Source of the DNA: Bradyrhizobium diazoefficiens
GTDB taxonomy: Bacteria; Pseudomonadota; Alphaproteobacteria; Rhizobiales; Xanthobacteraceae
Direction: 5' to 3'
DNA: 64,000 nucleotides
Assembly: GCF_018131015.1 (NCBI RefSeq)
Contig: NZ_JAFCJJ010000019.1
Coordinates: 62,001-126,000 of the forward strand
A program made the position numbers and the translations under genes. This document shows positions 48,172 through 55,522 of the stretch, piece by piece (within the stretch, counting starts at the first letter, position 1; each line of letters begins with the position of its first letter). Under the pieces are notes generated by a model, which searched no databases, had not been told where the DNA came from, and saw only the letters and a program-made list of their open reading frames with translations.

Positions 48172-50592
48172 CTATTCCACGCTGCCGGTGCCGCGCCGGA
48201 GGTCAGCTTCGATCTGCAGCCTCGTGCCGCCGCCGAATCGGGCGCGGTAGACCTGCAGGTTCTCCATGATCCGCTGCACGTAGTTGCGCGTTTCGGAGAA
48301 GGGAATCAGCTCGACCCAGTCGACCGCGTCGACCTTCGGGTCTCGCGGGTCGCCATAGCGGTCGATCCACTTCTTCACACTGCCGCGGCCGGCATTGTAG
48401 CCGGCGAAGGTCATGATGTAGGAGCCGCGATAGTCCTCGAGCAGGCCGCCGAGTTCGGCCGCCCCGAGCGTGGCGTTGTAGGACGAATCGTTCTTCAGCC
48501 GCGCCAGGTCGTAGGTGGCTCCGTGCCGCTTGCAGACATAGCGCGCCGCGTCCGGGGTCACCTGCATCAAGCCGTAGGCCTGGGCCGGCGAGACGACCGA
48601 CGGATTGAACGCGCTCTCCTGCCGCGCGATCGCGTAGACGACGCTGCGCTCGACTTCGGGGCCGATCTGGCTGAACTGCGGAATGCCGTTGACGGGGTAG
48701 GCGTAGAAGTCGAACGGCAGGCCGCGATTGAGCGCGGCCTTGCCGACCAGCAGCATGCCGCGTGCGTCGCCGTAGCGCTGGGTCAGCTCGCCGAGGCCGG
48801 TCAGCGCCTCGGGATCGCCGTTCTCGCCCATGTCGGCGAGCATCGGCACCGCCAGCTCGCGCTCGTCGAGCTCGTAGAGCAATTGTGCCGCGCGCACGAT
48901 CTCGAGCCGTTCGGCGCCGCGGCCGCGCGGCTGGCTGTTGAGCTCGATCTGCGGCAGGCCGAGTTTTGCGCGTGCGAGCTGGCCGTAATAGCTGGTCGAC
49001 TGCTCGGCGGCCCGCGCGTAGGCGTTGCGCGCCTCCTGCTGGCGGCCGGCCGCTTCCGCGGCGCGGCCCTGCCAATAGCCGGCGCGCGCCAGCGTGGTCG
49101 GGTTGACGCTGCCGACGCCGATGCGGGCGAAATGCTGGCTGGCTGCCGTGGGATCATTCAGGAAGCGCAGCGCGATCCAGCCCGCGGTGAACTCCTGCTC
49201 GGTCTTGTAGATGTCGCGCGAGGGCAGGGCCGCGTCGCGCGCGATCAGATAGGCGGTGCGGAATTCCTCGGTGTCGATCATCTTGCGCGCGATCAGGCGG
49301 CGCTCGATCCACCATTCGTCGAGATTGTAGAGGCTGTTCGGATCCTTCGGCGCCGACAGCATGAGCTGGGCGGCCTCAGCGAACTTCTCCTCGCGGCGCA
49401 GGAGCTGGATCTTGCTGAAGACGAAGCCGGGATCGTTGTGCAGCTCACGCGGCACGGCCTCGAGCAGCGCGCGCGTGTTCGGCGCCTTCTTGACCGAGGC
49501 GATGCGGGCCTTGGCGAGCGCGACATAGCCGGCGCCGAGGCGCTTGGCAGCGCGCAGCGCGGCTTCGTTCTCGCTGCCATAGAGCAGCGTGTCCATCCGC
49601 GCCTTCTGATCGCCCGCGGTCAGCAGCGCGCCGAACTGGTCGAGCGCGTTGTTCTCGGTGTCTTCCGACATCGGATCGCTGCGCCAGGCCTCGCGCACCA
49701 GCCGCTCGGCATTGGCGCGATCGCCGCGCGCCAGCATCGCCCTGGCGAGCGTGAAGCGGCCCTTCGCGGAGACCGGCGACTCATTCTCGAACCAGGACCA
49801 GGCGACGGACTCGTCGCGCCGGTCGTCCCACATCGCAGCCTCGAGGCGACGGCGCAGGAAGGTCTGGGATGGCCAGCTCGGATTGGCGGAGAGGAAGGCG
49901 CGGTAGCGCTCGACGGTCGCGCCATTGTCCTCGCTGCGCAGGATGATCCATTCCGCGAGTTTTCGCGCGACAGGGTCGGAGATGGAGGCGGCGTAGTTGG
50001 TGGCATCGCCGGCCTTGCGCTTGCGCACGAGCTCGATGACGGTCTCCAGCGTGTCCTTGTCGGCTTGCGAGGTCGACGAGGTCGCGGCGACCGCCGCGGG
50101 CGTCACCGGTTTGCGCGGGGCGGCGTGCTGGCGGGTCGCAGGAGCAAGCGCCGGAGCCGCGACGGGTTTGACGACGGGGGCGGACGGCTTGACGGCGGCC
50201 GTCGTGGCCGGCGCGGTTTTGGGTGCCGGACCCTTGGCGGCCGGTGCCGATTTTGGCGCAGCAGCGGCGGCCGGTTTCGGCTTGTCCTTTGCGGGTTCCT
50301 TGCCCGCCTCTTTGGCGGGTTTCTTCGCGGCATCCTTGGCCGGAGCGCTAGCCGCGCCCTTGGTCGCGGCCTTGGCTGCGTCCTTTTTATTAGTGTCCTT
50401 TGCGGTTCCCTTGCTGGTTCCGTTGGGCGATCCCTTCGCGGCGTCCTTGGGCGCCGGCTTCGCGGCGTCCTTGGTCGGCTCTGCAGCCGCTTCGTTGGAC
50501 TTTGCCAAGGCGGCGCAGCCAACCGTCAGCGCGGCCACCAGGCACGCGGCAAGGCCTGCAGATCGCCATGCGGCACGAGAAAGGGAGGTCAC
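48172..50592 (-). CDS. Soluble lytic murein transglycosylase (Slt family)
   Basis: 806 residues from a GTG at 50592, chosen because VTSLSRAAWRSAGLAACLVA then begins a normal signal peptide; the open frame starts with a TTG 12 codons earlier. After the signal comes a 140-residue Lys/Ala/Pro linker made of variants of KDAAK (KPAPKDAAKGSP, KKDAAKAATKG). The helical superhelix follows, then the Slt domain: ARQESAFNPSVVSPAQAYG with catalytic Glu659, GLMQVTPDAA, and TFAGYNAGRGSV. It cleaves peptidoglycan glycan strands to 1,6-anhydro ends in the periplasm. The long charged linker is unusual compared with E. coli Slt70. Confidence 0.92.
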   Translation of the reverse strand: MTSLSRAAWRSAGLAACLVAALTVGCAALAKSNEAAAEPTKDAAKPAPKDAAKGSPNGTSKGTAKDTNKKDAAKAATKGAASAPAKDAAKKPAKEAGKEPAKDKPKPAAAAAPKSAPAAKGPAPKTAPATTAAVKPSAPVVKPVAAPALAPATRQHAAPRKPVTPAAVAATSSTSQADKDTLETVIELVRKRKAGDATNYAASISDPVARKLAEWIILRSEDNGATVERYRAFLSANPSWPSQTFLRRRLEAAMWDDRRDESVAWSWFENESPVSAKGRFTLARAMLARGDRANAERLVREAWRSDPMSEDTENNALDQFGALLTAGDQKARMDTLLYGSENEAALRAAKRLGAGYVALAKARIASVKKAPNTRALLEAVPRELHNDPGFVFSKIQLLRREEKFAEAAQLMLSAPKDPNSLYNLDEWWIERRLIARKMIDTEEFRTAYLIARDAALPSRDIYKTEQEFTAGWIALRFLNDPTAASQHFARIGVGSVNPTTLARAGYWQGRAAEAAGRQQEARNAYARAAEQSTSYYGQLARAKLGLPQIELNSQPRGRGAERLEIVRAAQLLYELDERELAVPMLADMGENGDPEALTGLGELTQRYGDARGMLLVGKAALNRGLPFDFYAYPVNGIPQFSQIGPEVERSVVYAIARQESAFNPSVVSPAQAYGLMQVTPDAARYVCKRHGATYDLARLKNDSSYNATLGAAELGGLLEDYRGSYIMTFAGYNAGRGSVKKWIDRYGDPRDPKVDAVDWVELIPFSETRNYVQRIMENLQVYRARFGGGTRLQIEADLRRGTGSVE

Positions 50593-50816
50593 GGAGTTAC
50601 GTCGCCCCGAATCAGTCAAGTGGCTCAAAACCTAGCTGTATTTGATTGAATATGCGGACGAAATACCAACAGCCGCTTACCGCAAGCGGGTTTGCACCAC
50701 CACCGCGGCAAAATCGCGGCCTAAACGGTGCGTCGAACGGAGGCAGCCCTTTTACGGGCGGGATAGACCCGGTATGAATGGGGCTTGCTCGAAATCGCCG
50801 CGTACGGAGGAAGTCC

Positions 50817-51707
50817 ATGGCAGCCAAGACGAAATTCCGGGGATCGTTCACCGCCTTGGTCACGCCGTTCAAGAACGGCTCGCTGGACGAGGCGGCATTC
50901 CGCTCGCTGGTCAACTGGCAGATCTCCGAAGGCACCAACGGCCTCGTCCCGGTCGGCACCACCGGCGAAAGCCCGACGCTCAGCCATGACGAGCACAAGA
51001 AGGTCGTCGAATGGTGCATCCAGGAGGCCAAGGGCCGCGTGCCCGTGATCGCCGGCGCCGGCTCCAATTCGACCAAGGAAGCGGTCGAGCTGGCGCAGCA
51101 TGCCGAGAAGGCTGGCGCGGACGCCGTGCTGGTGGTGACGCCGTACTACAACAAGCCGACCCAGGAAGGCATGTACCAGCACTTCAAGGCGATCAACGAC
51201 GCGATCGGCATTCCGATCATCATCTACAACATCCCGCCGCGCTCGGTGATCGACATGTCGGTCGACACCATGAAGCGGCTGTGGGAGCTGAAGAACATCG
51301 CCGGCGTCAAGGACGCCACCGCCAGCATGGTCCGCGTGTCGCAGCAGCGCGCCGCGATGGGCGAGGATTTCAACCAGCTCTCCGGCGAGGATGCTACCAT
51401 CATCGGTTACATGGCGCATGGCGGCCATGGCTGCATCTCGGTGACCTCGAACGTCGCGCCGCGCCTCTGCTCGGAATTCCATGCCGCCTGGCAGAAGGGC
51501 GACACCAGGGCGGCGCTCGCGATCCACGACAAGCTGATGCCGCTGCACAACAACCTGTTCATCGAGAGCAACCCGGCACCGGTCAAATATGCGATGTCGC
51601 TGCTCGGCAAGATGGACGAGACGCTGCGGCTGCCGATGGTGCCGGTGTCCGAGCCGACCCGCGTTGCGGTGCGCAGCGCCATGGTTCACGCCGGGCTGAT
51701 CAACTGA
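50817..51707 (+). CDS. dapA: 4-hydroxy-tetrahydrodipicolinate synthase
   Basis: 296 residues from the ATG at 50817, with GGAGG eight bases upstream. The Schiff-base Lys165 is in AGVKDATAS; Tyr137 in IIYNIPPRS and Tyr111 in VVTPYYNKP form the proton relay with Thr48/49 in VGTTGE. It condenses pyruvate with aspartate semialdehyde in lysine and meso-diaminopimelate synthesis. Divergent from the lytic transglycosylase, followed by mscL and smpB at 24 and 59 bases. Confidence 0.97.
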   Translation: MAAKTKFRGSFTALVTPFKNGSLDEAAFRSLVNWQISEGTNGLVPVGTTGESPTLSHDEHKKVVEWCIQEAKGRVPVIAGAGSNSTKEAVELAQHAEKAGADAVLVVTPYYNKPTQEGMYQHFKAINDAIGIPIIIYNIPPRSVIDMSVDTMKRLWELKNIAGVKDATASMVRVSQQRAAMGEDFNQLSGEDATIIGYMAHGGHGCISVTSNVAPRLCSEFHAAWQKGDTRAALAIHDKLMPLHNNLFIESNPAPVKYAMSLLGKMDETLRLPMVPVSEPTRVAVRSAMVHAGLIN

Positions 51708-51731
51708 GGCGAGAGCCTCCGGGAGCTTTTC

Positions 51732-52175
51732 GTGAGCGCAGTCGAGGAAAAGGGCATGCGGATGCTCAAGGAGTTCCGCGAGTTCGCCATGAAGGGCAAT
51801 GTCGTCGACCTCGCGGTCGGCGTCATCATCGGCGCGGCGTTCGGTGCCATCGTGAATTCGCTGGTCGGCGACGTCATCATGCCCCTCGTCGGCGCGGTCA
51901 CCGGCGGTCTCGACTTCTCGAACTACTTCACTCCGTTGTCGGCCAAGGTCACGGCCACCAACCTTGCCGACGCGAAAAAGCAGGGCGCCGTGCTGGCCTG
52001 GGGCAGTTTCCTCACGCTGACGATCAACTTCATCATCGTCGCCTTCGTGCTGTTCCTGGTGATCCGCGCCATGAACACGCTGAAGCGCAAGGAGGAGGCC
52101 GCGCCGGCTCCGCCGAAACCGTCGGCCGAAGTCGAGTTGCTCACCGAGATCCGCGATCTCCTCAAGAAGTCTTGA
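51732..52175 (+). CDS. mscL: Large-conductance mechanosensitive channel
   Basis: 147 residues from a GTG at 51732 with GGGAG six bases upstream; an internal ATG (MRMLKEF) is less likely because of that site. FAMKGNVVDLAVGVIIGAAFG is TM1, DVIMPLVGAVTGG the pore end, FLTLTINFIIVAFVLFLVI TM2, followed by a KRKEE cytoplasmic helix. The loop KVTATNLADAKKQGAVL is normal length. It opens under hypo-osmotic shock. Confidence 0.96.
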   Translation: MSAVEEKGMRMLKEFREFAMKGNVVDLAVGVIIGAAFGAIVNSLVGDVIMPLVGAVTGGLDFSNYFTPLSAKVTATNLADAKKQGAVLAWGSFLTLTINFIIVAFVLFLVIRAMNTLKRKEEAAPAPPKPSAEVELLTEIRDLLKKS

Positions 52176-52234
52176 GGCGCACGCTTCATTCAAACTGGTA
52201 GCGTCCCCGCGCATCCGAAACGGATTTGCCTGTC

Positions 52235-52708
52235 ATGACCGACAAGAACGAACGGCCCATCAAGGTCGTGGCGGAAAATCGCAAGGCGCGCTTCAACTAT
52301 GCGATCGAGGATACGGTCGAGGCGGGCATCGCGCTCACCGGCACCGAGGTCAAGTCGATCCGCAACGGCAAGAGCACGATTGCGGAATCCTACGCGGATT
52401 CAAAGAACGGCGAAATCTGGCTGATCAACGCCAACATTCCCGAATATCTCCAGGGCAACCGCTTCAACCACGAGCCCAAGCGGCCGCGTAAGCTGCTGCT
52501 GCACAAGAGGCAGATCAACAAGCTGATCGGGGCCGTGGACCGGGAGGGCATGACGCTGATCCCGCTAAAACTCTATTTCAACGAGCGCGGCCGCGCCAAG
52601 CTGCAGCTTGCGGTTGCAAAAGGCAAGAAACTGCACGATAAGCGCGAGTCCGAGAAGAAGCGTGACTGGGGCCGCGAGAAGGGCCGCCTGATGCGGGCGA
52701 GGGGATAG
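52235..52708 (+). CDS. smpB: SsrA-binding protein
   Basis: 157 residues from the ATG at 52235. VVAENRKARFNYAIEDTVEA, LTGTEVKSIRNGKSTIAESY, PLKLYFNERGRAKLQLAVAK and the basic tail (KRDWGREKGRL) are standard. It works with tmRNA and RNase R (rnr at 15417) in rescuing stalled ribosomes. The tmRNA gene is not in the window. The next gene starts four bases after the stop. Confidence 0.97.
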   Translation: MTDKNERPIKVVAENRKARFNYAIEDTVEAGIALTGTEVKSIRNGKSTIAESYADSKNGEIWLINANIPEYLQGNRFNHEPKRPRKLLLHKRQINKLIGAVDREGMTLIPLKLYFNERGRAKLQLAVAKGKKLHDKRESEKKRDWGREKGRLMRARG

Positions 52709-52712
52709 CGCG

Positions 52713-53294
52713 ATGAACCAGAAGAACCTGCTCGAGGTCGACTGGAGCAAGATTCCGGCGCCAACCGACGACGGCGGCGCGGCGCATCTGACGGGCATGC
52801 GGCTGCCCGCGATCGGCCTGCTTGCGACCGACGACACGTCCGTGACCCTGTCGGCACTGCCGGGCCGGACCGTCGTGTTCGCTTATCCACGCACCGGGGA
52901 GCCGGGCAAGATCTCATTGGTCGACGACTGGGACATGATTCCCGGGGCGCGCGGCTGCACGCCGCAGACCTGCGCCTTCCGCGATCTCTTCGCCGAGCTG
53001 AAGGCTGCAGGCTCCGCGCAGGTGTTCGGCCTCTCCACCCAGAGCAACGCCTACCAGACCGAGATGGCATCGCGGCTGCATCTGCCGTTTGCTGTGCTGT
53101 CGGACGAGAGACTGGCGCTCACCCGCGCCCTCGATCTGCCGACCATGGACGTCGCAGGCCTCACCCTGATCAAGCGCCTCGCGCTCGTCATCGACGACGC
53201 CGTGATCACGCATGTGTTCTATCCGGTGTTTCCGCCCGACCGTAACGCCGGCGACGTGCTGGACTGGCTGAAGGCGAATCCACGCAACGGGTAG
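52713..53294 (+). CDS. Peroxiredoxin / redoxin-domain protein
   Basis: 193 residues. A thioredoxin-like fold with TVVFAYPRTGEPG in place of the usual YPxxxTPG, and Cys82 and Cys87 in GARGCTPQTCAFRD, the typical-Cys pattern of BCP-like peroxiredoxins (CTxxxCxFRD). VFGLSTQSNAYQTEMASRL and FAVLSDERLALTRAL continue the family. It probably reduces organic hydroperoxides. Starts four bases after smpB and probably co-transcribed; convergent with the UDG gene with a four-base gap. Confidence 0.87.
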   Translation: MNQKNLLEVDWSKIPAPTDDGGAAHLTGMRLPAIGLLATDDTSVTLSALPGRTVVFAYPRTGEPGKISLVDDWDMIPGARGCTPQTCAFRDLFAELKAAGSAQVFGLSTQSNAYQTEMASRLHLPFAVLSDERLALTRALDLPTMDVAGLTLIKRLALVIDDAVITHVFYPVFPPDRNAGDVLDWLKANPRNG

Positions 53295-53298
53295 GTCT

Positions 53299-53973
53299 CT
53301 AGTCGAGGTCAGCCCTGACCCTGGCGAACACGCTCCGGAACATGTCCGGTGTCAGCACGCCGGTGTTCGTGTTGTAGCGGGAGCAGTGATAGCTGTCGTA
53401 CAGCCTGAAGCTGCCTGCCTGGTGTACGGCGCCGTGGCCGAAGGGAGCTTGCGAGGCCTTCAATCCGAGCGGCTTGAGCACGCTGTCGTGCGCAATCCGC
53501 CCGAGCGCGACAATTGCGCGCAGGTTCGGCATCGTCTCGAGATTGGCGACGAGAAACTGCCGGCAGGTGTTGATCTCGACCGGCAGGGGCTTGTTCTGCG
53601 GCGGGACGCAGTGCACGGCGTTGGCGATCCGGCAGTCGACCAGCTTCAGCCCGTCATCGGGTCGCGCCTGATAGGCGCCCCTGGCAAAGCCGTATTCGAT
53701 CAGCGTGGCGTAGAGCAGGTCGCCGGCATAGTCGCCCGTGAATGGCCTTCCCGTGCGGTTGGCGCCCTGCATCCCCGGCGCGAGGCCGACGATCAGCAGG
53801 CGCGCCTTGACGTCGCCGAAAGGAGGCACCGGCGCGTTGTGCCAGGACGGCTCACGCGCCCGGTTCGCCTCGCGAAAGGCGACCAGGCGCGGACAGAGCG
53901 GACAGTCTCGGTCGGGGACGAGGGCGGGTGGCTGGCGGCCGGACCGGGCCGCCTCACTCCTCGAAGTCGTCAT
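53299..53973 (-). CDS. Uracil-DNA glycosylase, family 5 (UdgB-like)
   Basis: 224 residues. LLIVGLAPGMQGANRTGRPF then TGDYAG is the family 5 motif A, with Ala replacing the polar residue of other UDGs; SYHCSRYNTNTGVLT is motif B. CPLCPRL near the N-terminus, CVPPQNKPLPVEINTC and the later Cys match the four-Cys iron-sulfur cluster of UDG families 4 and 5. It removes uracil and possibly hypoxanthine from DNA. Its start overlaps the end of the NYN gene by 20 bases, so the two are translationally coupled. Confidence 0.9.
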   Translation of the reverse strand: MTTSRSEAARSGRQPPALVPDRDCPLCPRLVAFREANRAREPSWHNAPVPPFGDVKARLLIVGLAPGMQGANRTGRPFTGDYAGDLLYATLIEYGFARGAYQARPDDGLKLVDCRIANAVHCVPPQNKPLPVEINTCRQFLVANLETMPNLRAIVALGRIAHDSVLKPLGLKASQAPFGHGAVHQAGSFRLYDSYHCSRYNTNTGVLTPDMFRSVFARVRADLD

Positions 53974-54595
53974 CGCCCCTCGGCGCCATCGTGGTCGCGC
54001 GCTGGAGGAATTGCGGGGCGTGGTGGCGCTCGCGATCGCCGCGGTCGCGCGGGGCGGGACGTTCGGACGGATCGCGGCCGAGCTTGGACTGTAGTTCGAC
54101 GAGGTCGGTGAAGACGTCAGCCTGGCGGCGCAGCTCGTCGGCGATCATCGGCGGCTGGCTGGCGATGGTGGAGACCACGGTCACCCGCACGCCGCGGCGC
54201 TGGACGGCCTCGACCAGGGAGCGGAAGTCGCCGTCACCGGAGAACAGCACCATCTGGTCGATGTGCTCGGCGAGCTCCATGGCGTCGACGGCAAGCTCGA
54301 TGTCCATGTTGCCCTTGACCTTGCGGCGGCCGGAGGCGTCGATGAACTCCTTCGTCGCCTTGGTGACGACGGTGTAGCCGTTGTAGTCGAGCCAGTCGAT
54401 CAGGGGACGGATCGAGGAGTATTCCTGATCCTCGATGATCGCGGTGTAGTAGAACGCTCGCAACAGCGTCCCGCGGCTCTGAAATTCCTTCAGCAGGCGC
54501 TTGTAATCGATGTCGAAGCCCAACGTTTTTGCCGTCGCGTAGAGGTTGGCTCCGTCGATGAAGAGCGCGATCTTGTTGGTTGGAGAAAGTGACAT
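53954..54595 (-). CDS. NYN-domain (LabA/DUF88 family) protein
   Basis: 213 residues. IALFIDGANLYATAK, ALKVKGNMDIELAVDAMELA-like VKGNMDIELAVDAMEL, LFSGDGDFRSLVEAVQRRG and FIADELRRQAD-type IADELRRQADVFTDL give the conserved Asp set of the PIN-like NYN fold, expected to be an RNase. The C-terminal 45 residues are a charged, disordered tail (RPAPRDRGDRERHH) ending DDDFEE. Role in the cell unknown; the UDG gene follows in the same unit. Confidence 0.9.
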   Translation of the reverse strand: MSLSPTNKIALFIDGANLYATAKTLGFDIDYKRLLKEFQSRGTLLRAFYYTAIIEDQEYSSIRPLIDWLDYNGYTVVTKATKEFIDASGRRKVKGNMDIELAVDAMELAEHIDQMVLFSGDGDFRSLVEAVQRRGVRVTVVSTIASQPPMIADELRRQADVFTDLVELQSKLGRDPSERPAPRDRGDRERHHAPQFLQRATTMAPRGDDDFEE

Positions 54596-54923
54596 TCAGT
54601 TTGCTCGCGTAGTGATCGTGATGAATCGTTATTTTTTGGCGCGGTGGCAGCCAGCCGCGCAGTTCAAAGTGCTGCCCAAACGGGTCGAAGGCCCAAATCC
54701 GGAGAAGCCGGGGCAATCAAGGTATAGTTATGACCGACTTCCTTACACCAGACGCCACCCCCAATGGCAGTCCGGGAAACCACCCATCCCAGCCCCAATG
54801 TGGGGGTAGCAGAGGCGTTTGGCGAGGCCAAATCACAAAATGGCCTTGCGAAACCGCCCCGGCCGCTATAACTAGCCCCGATCATCCACATATTTTGTCC
54901 CACCCAAAGCGGAGCGACAGTCC
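54596..54923 (+). promoter_or_regulatory. Divergent regulatory region, NYN / rpoZ
   Basis: 328 bases without a supported gene. CTTGCG at 54845-54850 and TATAAC at 54867-54872, 16 bases apart, form a candidate rpoZ promoter; transcription would start near 54880, giving a 45-base leader before the rpoZ ATG. A second TATAGTTATG at 54723 may serve another start. Chance frames cross the region but lack ribosome sites. Confidence 0.45.
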
Positions 54924-55316
54924 ATGGCTCGCGTCACCGTAGAAGATTGCATCGACAAGGTCGACAACCGGTTTGACCTGGTCCTGCTGGCCGCCCACCG
55001 CGCACGCATGATTTCCTCCGGTTCACAACTAACGGTTGATCGCGATAACGACAAGAACCCTGTTGTGTCCCTGCGCGAAATTGCTGACCAGACCATCTCG
55101 CCCGAGGACCTCCGGGAGGAGCTGGTGCACTCCCTGCAGAAGTTCGTCGAGGTCGACGAGCCCGAGCCGGATACGGTGCCGCTGATCGGTTCCGCGGGCG
55201 CCAGCGTCGATGCCGACGACACGGAAGTCGCGGTCGAGCGCATGACCGAAGAGGAGCTCCTGAAGGGCCTCGAGGGCCTCGCGCCGCCGGAAGAGCAGCC
55301 CGAGGAGGACGAGTAA
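54924..55316 (+). CDS. rpoZ: DNA-directed RNA polymerase omega subunit
   Basis: 130 residues from the ATG at 54924, with GCGGAGCG upstream. MARVTVEDCIDKVDNRFDLV and LLAAHRARMISSG are the canonical start of omega, DNDKNPVVSLREIADQTI the next conserved block, and the tail is acidic (EEQPEEDE), as usual in alphaproteobacteria. It helps assemble RNA polymerase and is part of a ppGpp site in proteobacteria; the (p)ppGpp enzyme gene follows. Confidence 0.97.
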   Translation: MARVTVEDCIDKVDNRFDLVLLAAHRARMISSGSQLTVDRDNDKNPVVSLREIADQTISPEDLREELVHSLQKFVEVDEPEPDTVPLIGSAGASVDADDTEVAVERMTEEELLKGLEGLAPPEEQPEEDE

Positions 55317-55354
55317 TCGTCCCGTCGCTTCCATCGAATTCTTGTGATCTGATC

Positions 55355-55388
55355 AAAGGCCCGAACCCGCGTTCGGGCCTTTGCTTTT
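55355..55388 (+). terminator. rpoZ rho-independent terminator
   Basis: AAAGGCCCGAAC-CCGC-GTTCGGGCCTTT is a perfect 12-pair stem with a four-base loop, followed by GCTTTT. It begins 39 bases after the rpoZ stop, so the next gene needs its own promoter. Confidence 0.93.
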
Positions 55389-55522
55389 GTTGGCGTTTTC
55401 GTGGTTACCATAGCGTCAACGGATTGCGTCGCGCGCTGTCACCGAATTTACCGGACGCGCCCGCGATCGGCGCTAAGATGTATACAACGGGCCGTTTGTG
55501 GCCCGTTTGAAGGCAGGACGGC

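Noticed and set aside
48523..50649. 708-residue plus-strand frame
   Set aside because: Antisense to the lytic transglycosylase; the low-complexity linker gives Gly/Arg/Phe-rich nonsense in this frame.
50721..52214. 497-residue minus-strand frame
   Set aside because: Spans dapA and mscL in antisense; both plus-strand genes are unambiguous.
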